Shown: positions 1-10,648 of the stretch, piece by piece
How the letters are laid out: every line of letters begins with the position of its first letter
Numbering within the stretch: position 1 is the first letter of the stretch
Notes under the pieces: model-generated
Databases searched by the model: none
Seen by the model: the letters and a program-made list of their open reading frames with translations, nothing else
Told to the model about the DNA's origin: nothing
Made by a program: the position numbers and the translations under genes
DNA from: Saposhnikovia divaricata
Lineage: Eukaryota > Streptophyta > Magnoliopsida > Apiales > Apiaceae
Assembly: GCA_036435485.1 (NCBI GenBank)
Contig: CM071597.1
Location: 10,595,881-10,659,880 of the forward strand
Direction: 5' to 3'
DNA length: 64,000 bases

Positions 1-826
1 TGAGGATATCAAGAATTCACCACACATAAATCTTTAAAGCAATCAAACTACTAAGCTACATAGATAAATCCGTTAGATTCCCATGACAAAGATTAGTTCA
101 TAATCGAACCACTCGTCATCATGGGATCTGATGAAACCATGATATAAAACAAGATATGAATGAGATAAGTAATAATATTAATAAAACAAAGAGTTAAGAA
201 AACAAATCTAAAATCCAGAATAACACAAAAGATGAAGTAGATCTAGTTGCTTGTCACGAGCGTTGAATCCTTCTCTCCTTTTCTCCCTTGCAGTTCTAAG
301 CTATGATACAATAAAATTTACTATCCTAATTACAATGCTAAGATGTGTTTAAATAGGCTCTAGATTTATTGCCCAGCAAGAAATTACCTTCTATTACAAT
401 TAGAAATCGATTAAGGTACTAAAAAGTGCCCAAAATACAATTAGAATTAGAAAAAGGGCAAAACAGTAATCTTTCAGCCTTGCTTCACAAAGAACACATG
501 CGCGAATTTTAATTACACGCTCCCTGCTCTTGCTATCTGTCCCAGGTTGGAGAAAATCTCCCAAGCTTCGCGTGAGCTGTAAGATCGCTGAAAACGGACT
601 TCTAGAACTCTAGATATGGCCAAAACAGTGTAGACTGCGCAACCTTCCCGGAAAATCCGAATTTTAATCAATTAATCCTCCAAACACGATAGAAGCATCA
701 CCCATAATCGACATTCTTGTAAATCTGCACAACTACACAAAACACATCAAAACTACAATAAACTTGAGTCCAAGAAAATCAATTTAAGCCGATATGGAAT
801 GCTCCAAGTGGATATAAAATCCACTT
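1..826 (-). repeat. Partial Athila-like LTR (element 2 family)
   Basis: This stretch matches the LTR of element 2 almost base for base (compare 24782-25607 and 18583-19410), in the same minus orientation. The left part is cut by the window edge. The right end stops at CCACTTA, three bases short of the normal LTR terminus CCACTTATCA, and runs straight into the duplicated gene block. No internal retroelement sequence or target duplication is visible at the right edge, so it is an LTR fragment at a rearrangement junction. Confidence 0.9.
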
Positions 827-2504
827 AAATGTATAAATAAATTCATCTTATTTTCCTAAAATACTTTCATCAAATTTCTTTTAAAATTTTATTTTATAAT
901 AGCATATTCTAAAATAACTAAGTATTTTTTCCAATGAAAACTTCTTATTTGAATGAAAACATAAAAAGTTTTATGTTGTGACATAATTAATTATAAAAAA
1001 ATTTAAAATTATTAGATAACTCTTTTTCCAAAAATTTTATAGTAATTTGGAGTAATACTTTATATATACATTTTGTAACTTATCTAAGCAAAAGTTATTT
1101 AAATTGGTATGTTGATTCCGAATGTTGTAGTTGATATAAATTTAAAAAATATTTGTTATAGGTATAGATTCTTTTTTTACAAAACATGTTTGGTGACTTA
1201 TTTTAGATTAATTTGAAATGATCATTTTTTGTTAAATTGTTTTTTTAACTATTCTTTGTTAAATCATATATTAAAAATTACTTAGTATAGCACTTTAATA
1301 ATAAACAAATCATAAAATTATAAGAATACAAATATGTAATGAAAATGTTACAAAAAGTCACCAAAAATAACATATCAACCTTAATAATAAACAATTTCAT
1401 ATAAGAAATGGTCAATTTCAACAAAAGTAATCAATAACTTTTTAAAAAAATTAAATTGATAAATTCGACTCTTTTGAGTTTATTCACATGTATAACTGGT
1501 ATTCTATTTTATCGATTATGAATGTATATGTATTTATAAAATCATATTTATGAAGTTAGATTATTTTTTTTCACTTACGTAATCACATACGTCATTCTAC
1601 ATGATGTATATTACCATTTCTTCCAAAAAATTTAAATAGATTTTGGTAAATAATATTTGAATTATATTTTAGTTAAAAGGGTGAAGTATTTTCCTTATAT
1701 GATACACCTTTTTCTTGGAAAAATTGAAAATTTTAGGAAATTAAATTTTAATTAGACGTTACATTACAGCATGTAAGTATTTTCATTGTATTTTTTTTGG
1801 AAGAATTGAGAATTTTAGGATATTATATTTTAATTACCCGTTACATTGGAAGTATTCCATTATACGGCTGGAATGAGAATTTATTATATACGTTACATAC
1901 GAAATTTAACATTTTTTATGGGTTAGAAACTTCTAGAGAACTCTACTATAGTCTATTTAAGAAAAAATTGTATGGCACAAAATTATATTTTAAGTTTGCT
2001 CAGATCTCATCCATTTTTCACAATAGCTTTATACATCTATCTTTGTCAAAAGTAAGTAAACACCCGTAAGATTTTCAAAATGATGCCCCAACAACATCAG
2101 CTTGGAGGGACTTCTTGTTCGGATCTGGTTCCGGTATCAACTTTAATTTTCTCTTCTCTTTAGTATTTTACATGTATATTGTTTTGTTAAATTGTTTTAA
2201 TTTTAAAACACTTTTGCATATATGTTTGAAAATTGTGTATTTTGTGCTCTCAACTTCTATTAATAAACATGTATGTTATAATTCATGAATACATCTTGAC
2301 AATCCATTGTTTAGAAAGATTGATTACAATTATTTTAATATTTTATGTAGGTGGTACCTGATACAAGTATTCCTCTGGTCATATGGTAAGTGAAATGTGT
2401 ATGAAAATCTTTTAAGATTAAGTTGAAAACTATGAATCATTTTTTGTTATTGTCTATTAAGAAACAAATATGTACATACTTGACATGTCACAATAGTAAA
2501 TTAT

Positions 2505-2515
2505 TATTATTATTA

Positions 2516-2579
<64 letters not shown>

Positions 2580-2584
2580 CATCA

Positions 2585-2648
<64 letters not shown>

Positions 2649-2667
2649 TACTATTATTGTTATTATT
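2505..2667. repeat. (TTA)n microsatellite in copy A
   Basis: A long TTA/ATT array with a short TCA interruption in the middle. The matching place in copy B (39043-39134) has a shorter uninterrupted array. Open frames across it that read as poly-Leu or poly-Asn are artefacts. It lies upstream of the recognised exons, possibly in an intron or 5' region of the gene. Confidence 0.95.
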
Positions 2668-3128
2668 GAAATAAAATAAAAATAATTTGGAATATTTACT
2701 ATCTTCTTTCATTATTATTTTTATTTTATTTTATTTTCAAAATGATCCTGTTTGAGAATTAGAAAATTTTGATTGGGTGGGTTCAAAGAAAAACATGAAT
2801 TTTTATCTACCATGTAATACTTCATTTTTCCTTAAATCATTAACTCAATGAAAATGCAATTATCTCCAAGAACAAAACCCCTGTTATGCTTAATATCTTT
2901 AATTTGATCTGCATTTTTTTATAATTATCCGTTTTATTCAAGTAGTTGGTTTTTTTTTCCCAAATTGCCTGAAACATATCTACTATTTTGATAATACAAT
3001 TTAACAATGTTATAGTTACTCCCGCAGCCGCAACTCCATGCGTGACATGTTTACTTTAAAAATTATTTATGTGAAATGATGATTCTTCTAAATTAAAGCT
3101 ACTTAATTTACATATTATATAAAGTGGC

Positions 3129-3257
3129 CAAAGGAAGAGAGGGGTCTCTAAAGAAGCTGAAAAGAGTCCAAAAAGACGTCCAAAAAGACGTCCAGCCCGA
3201 CTTCCCAGTGTCAGTGTGGTTATGAGGCGAGGATATGTAAATGGAAGATATTCATTG
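3129..3257 (+). CDS. B3 gene copy A: basic, NLS-like exon (putative)
   Basis: An open frame encodes a lysine/arginine-rich stretch (RKRG near the start, then KSPKRRPKRRPARLPS) followed by RRGYVNGRYSL, ending at a possible donor site TTG|GTATAG. Plant B3 proteins of this type usually carry basic, nuclear-localisation-like sequence before the B3 domain, which fits. Copy B lacks exactly 12 bases here (one KRRP unit), an in-frame difference that supports coding. The acceptor and any earlier exons are not resolved. If spliced to 3307 the intron would be only 49 nt, so joining to 3358 (100-nt intron, acceptor CAACAG) may be correct. Confidence 0.5.
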
Positions 3258-3318
3258 GTATAGTATGCCATGCACACATATAACTTTATGTGTTTGTGGA
3301 ATATAGAGAATTTTATAT

Positions 3319-3567
3319 ATGAGTAAATTTTTTCTTTTTGCAATCATGTGGCAACAGACTATTCCTCGAAGTTTTTGTGAATCACACTTGCCAGAGTGTG
3401 ATGACAAAGTTGTGTTGGTAGGTGAAGATGATAAAGAGTACATCACAGAGTTTGATGCAGCGAAAGGCACACTTGTTGGCGATGGCTGGAAAGAGTTTGT
3501 TGTTGCAAACAAATTGGTCCACCGTGATGCTGTAGTCATCGAAAAAATCAGCTCCCTCAAGTTTAAG
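3319..3567 (+). CDS. B3 DNA-binding domain exon, gene copy A
   Basis: The translation fits a plant B3 domain: FFLFAIMWQQTIPRSFCESH, then LPECDDKVVLV, a central DGWKEFVVANKLVHRDAVV and the terminal strand KFKV. These follow the B3 pattern of IPxxFC, HLP, GW..F and D.vvF..-KFKV. Plant B3 proteins are nuclear and bind DNA through this fold. The ATG at 3319 is only the first in-frame Met; the exon may really begin at 3307 or 3358. It ends at donor AAG|GTAACC in phase 0. Protein sequence is identical in copy B, with one synonymous base change. Domain organisation recalls the Os01g0234100/At3g19184-like group; this is recognition from memory, not a search result. Confidence 0.8.
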
Positions 3568-3660
3568 GTAACCTTAATTATGTAAATATCTACTCCTAAG
3601 TTATTGCATGTATTTTATTGAATGACGAGTTTGTGTTTTTTGCTTTTGAATTTTACTATA

Positions 3661-3781
3661 GTATGTACTTGTACCAAAATGCCGTGAGATTGGATTTAGT
3701 AAAAGCAACAGAATGCCCCTGACAGATGGGTCAATGCATCATCACTCAGCTTCTTGTTCAGAAACTGAACTTAAATTCTAG
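3661..3781 (+). CDS. Possible alternative terminal exon, gene copy A
   Basis: After a good acceptor (TTTACTATAG) an open frame in phase with the B3 exon reads YVLVPKCREIGFSKSNRMPL and continues to a TAG about 40 codons in. Spliced to the B3 exon it would end the protein just after the domain, without the helical C-terminal part. It is preserved in copy B with two replacements and the same stop. Alternatively it is intron sequence, since the B3 exon joins in phase directly to the exon at 4182. Sequence alone cannot decide. Confidence 0.35.
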
Positions 3782-4181
3782 CTTGTCAAGATCACTCTCA
3801 TCTTGTCAAGCAGCTAGTTGAGCCTTGATATTCGTCACATATGTATAGCTACCTCAGGTCCAGTGCTCCTAATATAATCATCATCCATCCAATCATACGA
3901 TTTTAATTCCTAGTTATATATCTGCAAGTTTTTTAAACATCCTCTAGATACATATTGTATCATATTAGGCATATCATGTTGGTTAACATTCTCATTTGGA
4001 ATACTACCATATTCCAAATTCGACGTGAATCAAATTTCCACCTAGTTTATCTAACTAATTCCTTTGGACAATTTTTGTTTTAAAATCTACATAAAATGGC
4101 AAGTCAAGAATCATCTCACTTGTGAATGTAATTTAGTTTTAGATGCCTTACACTGAACTATGATCCTACTTTTTTTTGTAG

Positions 4182-4272
4182 GTGTCCATAATGAAAGGAC
4201 CTTCTTCCTTACCGGAGTCTTTGCTAGAACAACATGACATAGGCTCACCTGCTTCTCCCACAACTCAAGATG
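4182..4272 (+). CDS. Linker exon, B3 gene copy A
   Basis: Bounded by acceptor TTTTTTTGTAG and donor GATG|GTAC, it reads VSIMKGPSSLPESLLEQHDI and then GSPASPTTQD in phase 0 from the B3 exon and leaves phase 1 for the next exon. Joined to the preceding KFK this gives KFKVSIMKG, which fits the last strand of a B3 domain. It is proline/serine-rich and probably a flexible linker. Copy B has the same length with two replacements. Confidence 0.62.
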
Positions 4273-4560
4273 GTACTATACTAAACTGATTTTAGACTGT
4301 TATAAATATAAATAGTATGTAGAGTTGTTTTGGGTTAAATTTGTACTTGTCTAAAAGCTTAGCTTTACTACAAAATTTATTGCGAAAATTCTCATGATCT
4401 ATAACATAAAAAAAACCCTTTGATCCGTTAACATCCTCGATTTTGAATAGCATTTTGTTGTCATTACTTCTTTTAATAATTTTTAAAAATATTTGAAATG
4501 TCAATTCTTCATTACGTACTCATTATTAATTGATGTTCGAATGTTATATTAAAAATGAAG

Positions 4561-5225
4561 CCTCAACGGATATGAGTAGCGGTAGCTGTAACATGGCTAT
4601 AGAGAGGGCTGCAAGTTCACGTCAACTTGTTGCAAGACCTGATAACAGATCTCTGCAAACAAACAGTACCGGTACAAAAAATCTGCATCCAGACAACGAT
4701 GGGGCAAACTTCATTGATCTCTCGAGCTTCGAAAGGGGTCTCTCCGCTACAGATGTTTTGATGAGGCTAAAAGAAGACACTGTTATCAAGTATTACGAGC
4801 TCTGTTGCTCGCAGAAGATGTACCTCCATAGCAACCTTCTCGGAGTTTGGAATTCTGCATTTATTGTTGCACTGATCTTAGAGCTGGTTGATATTTCCGA
4901 GGAAATTAGATGCAGCAATCTGAACACCCCACGTGATATGTACAAAAAGTGGCACATTCAGTTGTATGGTATTGAGTGCTTGGGTATGGAGGTTGGATTT
5001 CTTCAGAGGCGACTGCAGCGACTCTCAGCTCTTGCATGCAATCCAAATAGAGAAGCGAAACGGAAGATGATGGAAGAAGCAAGAGCTGGAAAAGATATTG
5101 CTGAGGCAAAGTTAAAGCAGATTCAAGAGACTTTAAATGGTTTCAATAACGAAATTGCAGGTTTAGAGACAGAAGAGGATAGGGAAGTGTGCACCTACCT
5201 TGATGAAGCCCGTGCGCCATTATGA
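4561..5225 (+). CDS. Helical C-terminal exon, B3 gene copy A
   Basis: Starts after acceptor AAAAATGAAG in the phase left by the linker exon and runs about 220 residues to TGA at 5223-5225; the open frame extends back to 4530. The N-terminal part is Ser/Asn-rich. The core (KYYELCCSQKMYLHSNLLGV, then ALILELVDISEEIR and a region with GIECLGMEVGFL) resembles the helical C-terminal domain that follows B3 in Os01g0234100-like plant proteins. The end, from about REAKRKMMEEARAGKDIAEA, is charged and heptad-like, a likely coiled coil that could mediate dimerisation (inference). Sixteen codons differ in amino acid from copy B against six synonymous differences. Confidence 0.75.
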
Positions 5226-5544
5226 TTCACAATATCTGCTTTCTAACATCGAAGAAGAAGTCATTTTGTTGTCACATTAAACAGATGTTAAGTGGAATTA
5301 TGTTGTACTTTGTCTTAATGTTTTATAGTATTAAACATTATTTTGACATATCTATTAGATTCGGTTTGCGAGATATAATTTGGCAAACTTAGATATAAGT
5401 TCTTTTATTATAATATGTGTACATGGTGCACCAGTTATTGATTGCTTTCGGTCATTGCTATGACAAAGTTAGTGCGACTCTTTTCGTTCTTCACAAATAA
5501 AGCCTGTGTGAATGCAAAAGTTTAAGTTTATATATAAGAGGCCA

Positions 5545-5720
5545 GTTTTATTTGTTGCAGAAAAAAAATTGATCGAGTTCAAATTATAAAAGGTGGCAGT
5601 TCATCAATGCTTTCACATCCCTCGGGCAAGCCACCTTCCCAGACGGAAATCGGACTTTGAGAAGGGAAGGCCTGGTTAATGGCTGCACCAAAACGGACTA
5701 AATTTCAATGCTTTAATTAG
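5545..5720 (+). pseudogene. Unrecognised short coding-like segment, broken in copy A
   Basis: After a polypyrimidine/TTGTTGCAG acceptor-like site lies a stretch that in copy B (42145-42354) forms a 69-codon frame with KPPSQTEIGLCEGKAWLMAA. In copy A the A-run after the acceptor is one base shorter and a TGA at 5658-5660 replaces a sense codon, so the frame is broken. I do not recognise the product. It may be a fragment of another gene, a 3'-UTR exon, or chance. Confidence 0.35.
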
Positions 5721-5724
5721 TCAC

Positions 5725-6768
5725 AATGATAACAATGACGTTGCATTGGGCCAGCAGTTTGGTCATGTCTATCATTGGAAAAAGGTGGCTATTGTGAACC
5801 CGTTAGTACACAACTGAAGTTAATTTAGTAATGAATTCTTAGCTTTGAAAAAAAAAAGTTTGAAAACATTCAAATGTTTAATGTTGTAACAATATATGTG
5901 TGTGGCTTATGCACATTTCTAAACTACTTAGAAGAATACTAATTGATCACTAATTGACATTTTTTTATAAGTATTAGTGTACTAAATCTAAGTTTGCTAA
6001 AATGAGATTCGACTCCCTCTCTCTCCCATCTCTCTTCTCACTCGCCGCCTCCTTTCCCTCTCTACTCCTTTCCTACATACACTCAGTCTAAATAACCATA
6101 GTCATCGTAGGAGATCCATCTTCTCCTTTCTCTTGTTTTCTTTTTTGTTTTTTCCTTCAATAATTTTCAATAATCTTCATCTTTGGGTGAGATTTTTATT
6201 CTTGCATCCATTTTTTGGGTGTTTTATGTCTTTACTTTTGAAGTGGTTTGTATCTCTCCTTTTGGAGGGTTTTTATTCTGTTTTGGTTTGTTGTCCTGTT
6301 ATTTTAAGAATGATATCTATGGTGTATTCGAAAATCTAGGAATACCGCTTCGAATCTAGAACGGTGGTGATTATCGTGAGAACTCACCTTACACAATTAA
6401 AGATTGTTCAATATATGGGGGCATCTGTATCCTCAACCTCAGTTGGTGTAACTGATGGGTATGAACACTGGACTATCACCGGTTTTTTATGTACACAGGT
6501 CAATTGTGATTCTACTATTATCAGGGATGTTGGTGTCGACTGAATTGCTCGGAAAACCTTTGTAATCATTTTTATTATCAAGAATATTTATATTCTATGT
6601 GTTAAGCGATCTGAACACAAAACGATTATTTGTTCAGTTCATTTTTGGTTTCACAATCAGGTTGTAATTGACAGTTCGGGGGTTTGTGCAGCTGGTTTCC
6701 AATATTTCAATATTAATAAAATCTTCTTGTTCATCAAAAAGAATTTAAGATTGTCAATGATATAGTAT
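5725..6768. other. Downstream flank of gene copy A, no gene seen
   Basis: AT-rich sequence with a CT-rich stretch at about 6010-6070 resembling a 5' leader, and a segment 6340-6600 ending in a polyadenylation-like AT-rich tail. The same DNA follows gene copy B. A short frame near 6520-6570 is weakly like the end of a LINE RNase H, but too little to claim. No supported gene. Confidence 0.5.
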
Positions 6769-9700
6769 ATAAAATTCATATATCCATTTCTATACATGAT
6801 AAAATCACCAAATTTTAACCAAAGCCTCTCCACTCCATGGGCAATATTCGCTCCAAATTTCATAGCAATCCAAGTAGTATATCCTAGTAAAATAACCTCC
6901 CCAAGTTGAAGAAGCAAACTATCCTGATGCTTGACAGTTTCTGGACTGATTTTCAAACGGCCATATCTCCTTCGTTTCTCAATGAAATTTGGTGTTATTT
7001 AGCTTGTTGTAAAGCTGGTTAGATACTCTACAACTCTCCTTTAGGAGCGTCATCCAAGAAAGCATGGTAAGGGCATCGTTTTTGCAGATCTTTGAACTGA
7101 TGAATAGTAATTTTTAAGAACTAACTTTAGTTTTATTGTTTCTTTCGATGATCCAAGCTTGTTTAAGGTGTTCTAAGGGCTATACAAGGTTTTATAAGGC
7201 TAGTACATACTCAAAGGAAGGTATATCTCACCTAAACCCTAGATCTTACATTGAGTTTTATGAAGTTTTGATGAGATCTTAAGTGGGTTGGAAGATGAGT
7301 TCTTGATTGCTGTGTTAATAGTTGTTTAAGACTTGATTTGTTATGCTTATGTTGTGTGGTGGTCATGAGGCCTTACCACTGGCCTTAGAGCCTCTTCAAA
7401 GTACTAAATGATGTTGTTAAGACATGAGTTGCTTTGATGATGTGCTTGAGGCATGTACGAATTTGGATCGTTCGAGTTATAGCCGTCGTAATGCCCGATT
7501 TTCGATAACCTTAAAGTATTCGTGCATCACAGTAGGGTTAATTATCTTAACTGGTTATGAGCATGACATGTCCTTGTTGATCTCGAGCCATAGATCGTTT
7601 TGGCACAAGAATCGAAACATTCCGATTTACGGTTTAGGAGTTATGGTCAAATTACTAAAATTGGTTCGGAACCGTAAGTAAAAGTTCGTAACTTCTATTG
7701 AACCCTCGTAAATCATGTTACTCAGTGGCAAATCTTGGTAAATAAATACTAGAGGTCATAAAGAAGGTATGAGAGAAAACCACATGTCAAACGGATTGTT
7801 TTCTGATTTTATAAAAATGTTTGAATCAAGGTTAAATGCGAACGAACCCCGTAAAAGTATAACTTTGGTTATAACTTAGAAAACGAACGATAAAACTCGA
7901 GGTATAATCTCGGTTCGTAATCGATCGACTTTAGAACTTATACGACTTAAGTATATACCAAGTGTGGGTATGATGACATGTCTTAATAACGAACAAATGT
8001 CGGATCGTATCGGTGATAAAAAGAGTTACACTAAAAGGTGTATAACGAGATAATTCGAAAACGTGTTTCGACTTAAGTGAAGTTTATACTTAGACTTTTA
8101 AAAGGTGTTAAGTGGTTAGTCTCGAATGTTCTGATTGTTTATAGATCATCGAGCAGACCCAGGACACGCTATCTCCACCCACACCCGATTACCAGGAAAG
8201 TTTCCAATACCTTGGAACTGTTGTTGTAATAATATGTATATCTGTTGTTTCTGATACATATGCCATAGCATGCATGCCTATTGTCAAATTATATTATGAT
8301 ACTTGTTGGTCTGAATTGATATTGGCTTATAGACTAGATACGAATTATCAGTTATAGGCCGGATTGTTTTGGTAAGAACCTTAACCAAGGGCATATGATA
8401 TTCATTCTTAAATATAGACCGGGAGTCGGTATTTTGAGATATAGATAGTCGTGGAAACCCGGAGGGATTTCAACGGCAAATTATTATTTATCTTGAGGAA
8501 TGTTATTATTAAACATTATTTATATTTCCATAAAGTATCAATTACTTGGAAATCTTTCGAAGAATGTTATTTGAATATTATCTCAGTCGAGAAATATTAG
8601 GTGAATATTATTTTTGAATATTCACTTTGAGTTTGATTATTTAATGAATAATTACTTTGATATTCATTGGAATTTTATTTATTAAATGAATATTCTTTCG
8701 AATATTCATTTAAGGTTTTATGTACTTGATGAATATTATTTTAAAATATTCGTTGGAAGTTCTATTTACTTAAGGGATATTATTTCGAATATTCCTTTGA
8801 AGTTTTGATTACTAAATGAATATTATTTGGGTATTCATTTAGAAGATTTTTTATTTAATGAATATTATTTTCAAATATTCATTTAAGGTTTGACTTATTT
8901 ATTGAATATTATTTTAAATATTTATTGGAGTTTAATTATTTAAGGAATATTATTTTGAATATTCATTTAAGGAGGGATTTATTTAGTAAATAATTCTATA
9001 TATTCATTCGAGGGTTACTTACAAGCAATATTATGATTTAATAATATTCCGTAATTATTATTGAGTTAATAAATATTCTTGGAATATTTATTTGATTCTA
9101 TTAAATTCTTTTTTAAATGATTTATATTATTTGGAGATTATTTTTCACCTCCAGATATTATGTAAAATATTTCGAAGTCTTTTTACGACTATTTTATCAA
9201 GGAAAGGTTCCCAACTCTTTATTTTTCATTTAAATCTATCTTAAAAGGATTTAAATGCTCGCTCAAACTTCCATATTATAGGGGAACCTACTTGAGCAAT
9301 GTTATTTATCTTGTTGACTTCCCGGTCATAAATCCTGTAAAACTATTCGTTTCACTCGCAACTTGGTTGCTGTTTATCAATTGAATCTTTGAGTAACCTT
9401 CTCAACATTCGAGGGGTAAGATTATTGGAACAAGATGGTATCCTCTAACAAGCAGCAGCTTTGGAGAAATGATGTTGAATTTTCCTTTCCAACTAGATAC
9501 GACTACTTTGTCGAGTCTTATCAACAAGTATCATACTTGGGGAAAGGGGGACGAACTTTATGTTCAGAGTCAAGAACTTCTTTTCGAACTTGGAGTTGTG
9601 TAAGAGGCCGAGTAGCGCCGGTCCATCCCATTGGCCCAACCGTTGGCCGGGGAGATCTAACAGGGCGGTAGACAAGTAAATCCGTCAGCTCTTCCTTCTA

Positions 9701-10506
9701 CCGGTATAAAATCTAAATTGAGCTGTACAATCTGCGACTGATCATCGAAAGGATTGGAATAGCGGGCGCGGTGAATACTCCATCATTAGTTCATCATTCC
9801 AATTCATTTATTTACTGCAACATTATCATTGTTGGCAATATTGGAAAAGTATTCATAATTGGAATTGCAATATTTTTCCTACAAGTTCCTCTTTTATGAT
9901 AAATGACAATATCTTGCTTATCTTTGACATAGCAGATATTCCTACCTATATATGCAATTTGAGTTACCTTGTAACTTCATCGTTTATGTTATACTGGCAT
10001 CATTGCCGTAAATGCATGGCATATGGTTTGAAAGATACTTTTGAACTGTTATATATTATCGTTAAGTTATACATTATTGTTGGTGGGCTTTTGCTCACCC
10101 TTGCTTTATTGTTATATCACATCAACAGCTAGACCAGATGACTCGCACAAGGTGCACTTGACGCTAGCAAGGACGATGAGACTACCAGAGCTGAAGAGAA
10201 AGCTATTGGTAGGATAGATTTATCTTTTCAGTACCAAGTATATGGGCTAGTATGACTTATGTAAATGGATGGCAAAGAGTATGTATTCATATTGAAATTC
10301 TTTTGGGTTATAAGAACTCATAATGTGATTAAAAAAATTTGATTGTTACTCTGATTTCATCTCTGGGACTATAACGGGTGTGTTTTATATTGTTGTGTTG
10401 GGTCATAAAGATGTAATTTATTTTATGTTGTAGTAAGTGCAAGTATTGTGGACAGAAATGGAGACCGTAACGATCGGATCCCGGACCCCGGATCTGGGGG
10501 GTTACA
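6769..10506 (+). mobile_element. Chromovirus-like (Tekay/Del type) LTR, 5'-truncated
   Basis: A long stretch without credible genes ends in a G-rich terminus (GGATCTGGGGGGTTACA) typical of 3' ends of Tekay/Del chromovirus LTRs. The interior, with repeated short phrases about 7420-8130, fits such long LTRs. The left end is missing at the duplication boundary. A 43-bp minisatellite lies inside. Bases 10507-10648 show no tRNA-Met primer site, so this is a solo or truncated LTR. Family assignment is from memory and moderate. Confidence 0.5.
8600..8990. repeat. 43-bp minisatellite with internal palindrome
   Basis: The motif GAATATT (or GGATATT) recurs at about 8603, 8646, 8688, 8731, 8774, 8818, 8860, 8904 and 8945, a spacing of 41-44 bases. 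Each unit also carries AATATTC 8-12 bases later, so each can fold into a small hairpin, followed by TTTAAGG-like sequence. Units are diverged. Confidence 0.85.
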
Positions 10507-10648
10507 GAAATGTGAACTTGATAAGTTATAAACCCCAGAGATGAGGCGACGTTAAAACAATAAATTCACTAAGATAATAAGACCTCTTGCCAAGTTCATA
10601 GTTGGACTACATAATGTAGTGCTGACATATAAAACCCTTATGGGAACT
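10507..10648 (+). other. Remnant host sequence split by element 1
   Basis: A short segment between the chromovirus-like LTR end and element 1. It ends with GAACT, the target duplication of element 1, and resumes at 17840. No gene recognised; probably untranslated or pol-like retroelement DNA. Confidence 0.5.

Larger units (their letters stand above)
820..6768. repeat. Segmental duplication, copy A (B3 gene block)
   Basis: From CACTTAAATG onward this block is colinear with 37390-43401 on the same strand, including promoter-like DNA, all exons, introns and downstream sequence. Differences are small indels, microsatellite length and point changes. Homology ends after GATATAGTATA at about 6768; the flanks beyond are unrelated. 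This is a duplication of a gene with its surroundings rather than a retrocopy, because introns are kept. Confidence 0.93.

Noticed and set aside
2423..2712. Long poly-Leu and poly-Asn frames
   Set aside because: They are translations of the TTA microsatellite; the same holds for frames at 38966-39220 and 30811-31245.
3056..3560. Minus-strand frames over the B3 exon, and the same at 39539-40031
   Set aside because: They are antisense shadows; the plus-strand frame has B3 motifs, phased splice sites and copy-to-copy conservation.
6340..6600. LINE RNase H remnant
   Set aside because: Only a few residues fit and a stop interrupts them; present in both duplicates, so possibly a 3' UTR.
7424..7681. 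85-codon frame in the chromovirus-like LTR
   Set aside because: No domain and it lies in LTR DNA made of repeated short phrases.
8600..8990. CRISPR-like array
   Set aside because: Direct repeats adjoin without unique spacers, and the DNA is plant nuclear.
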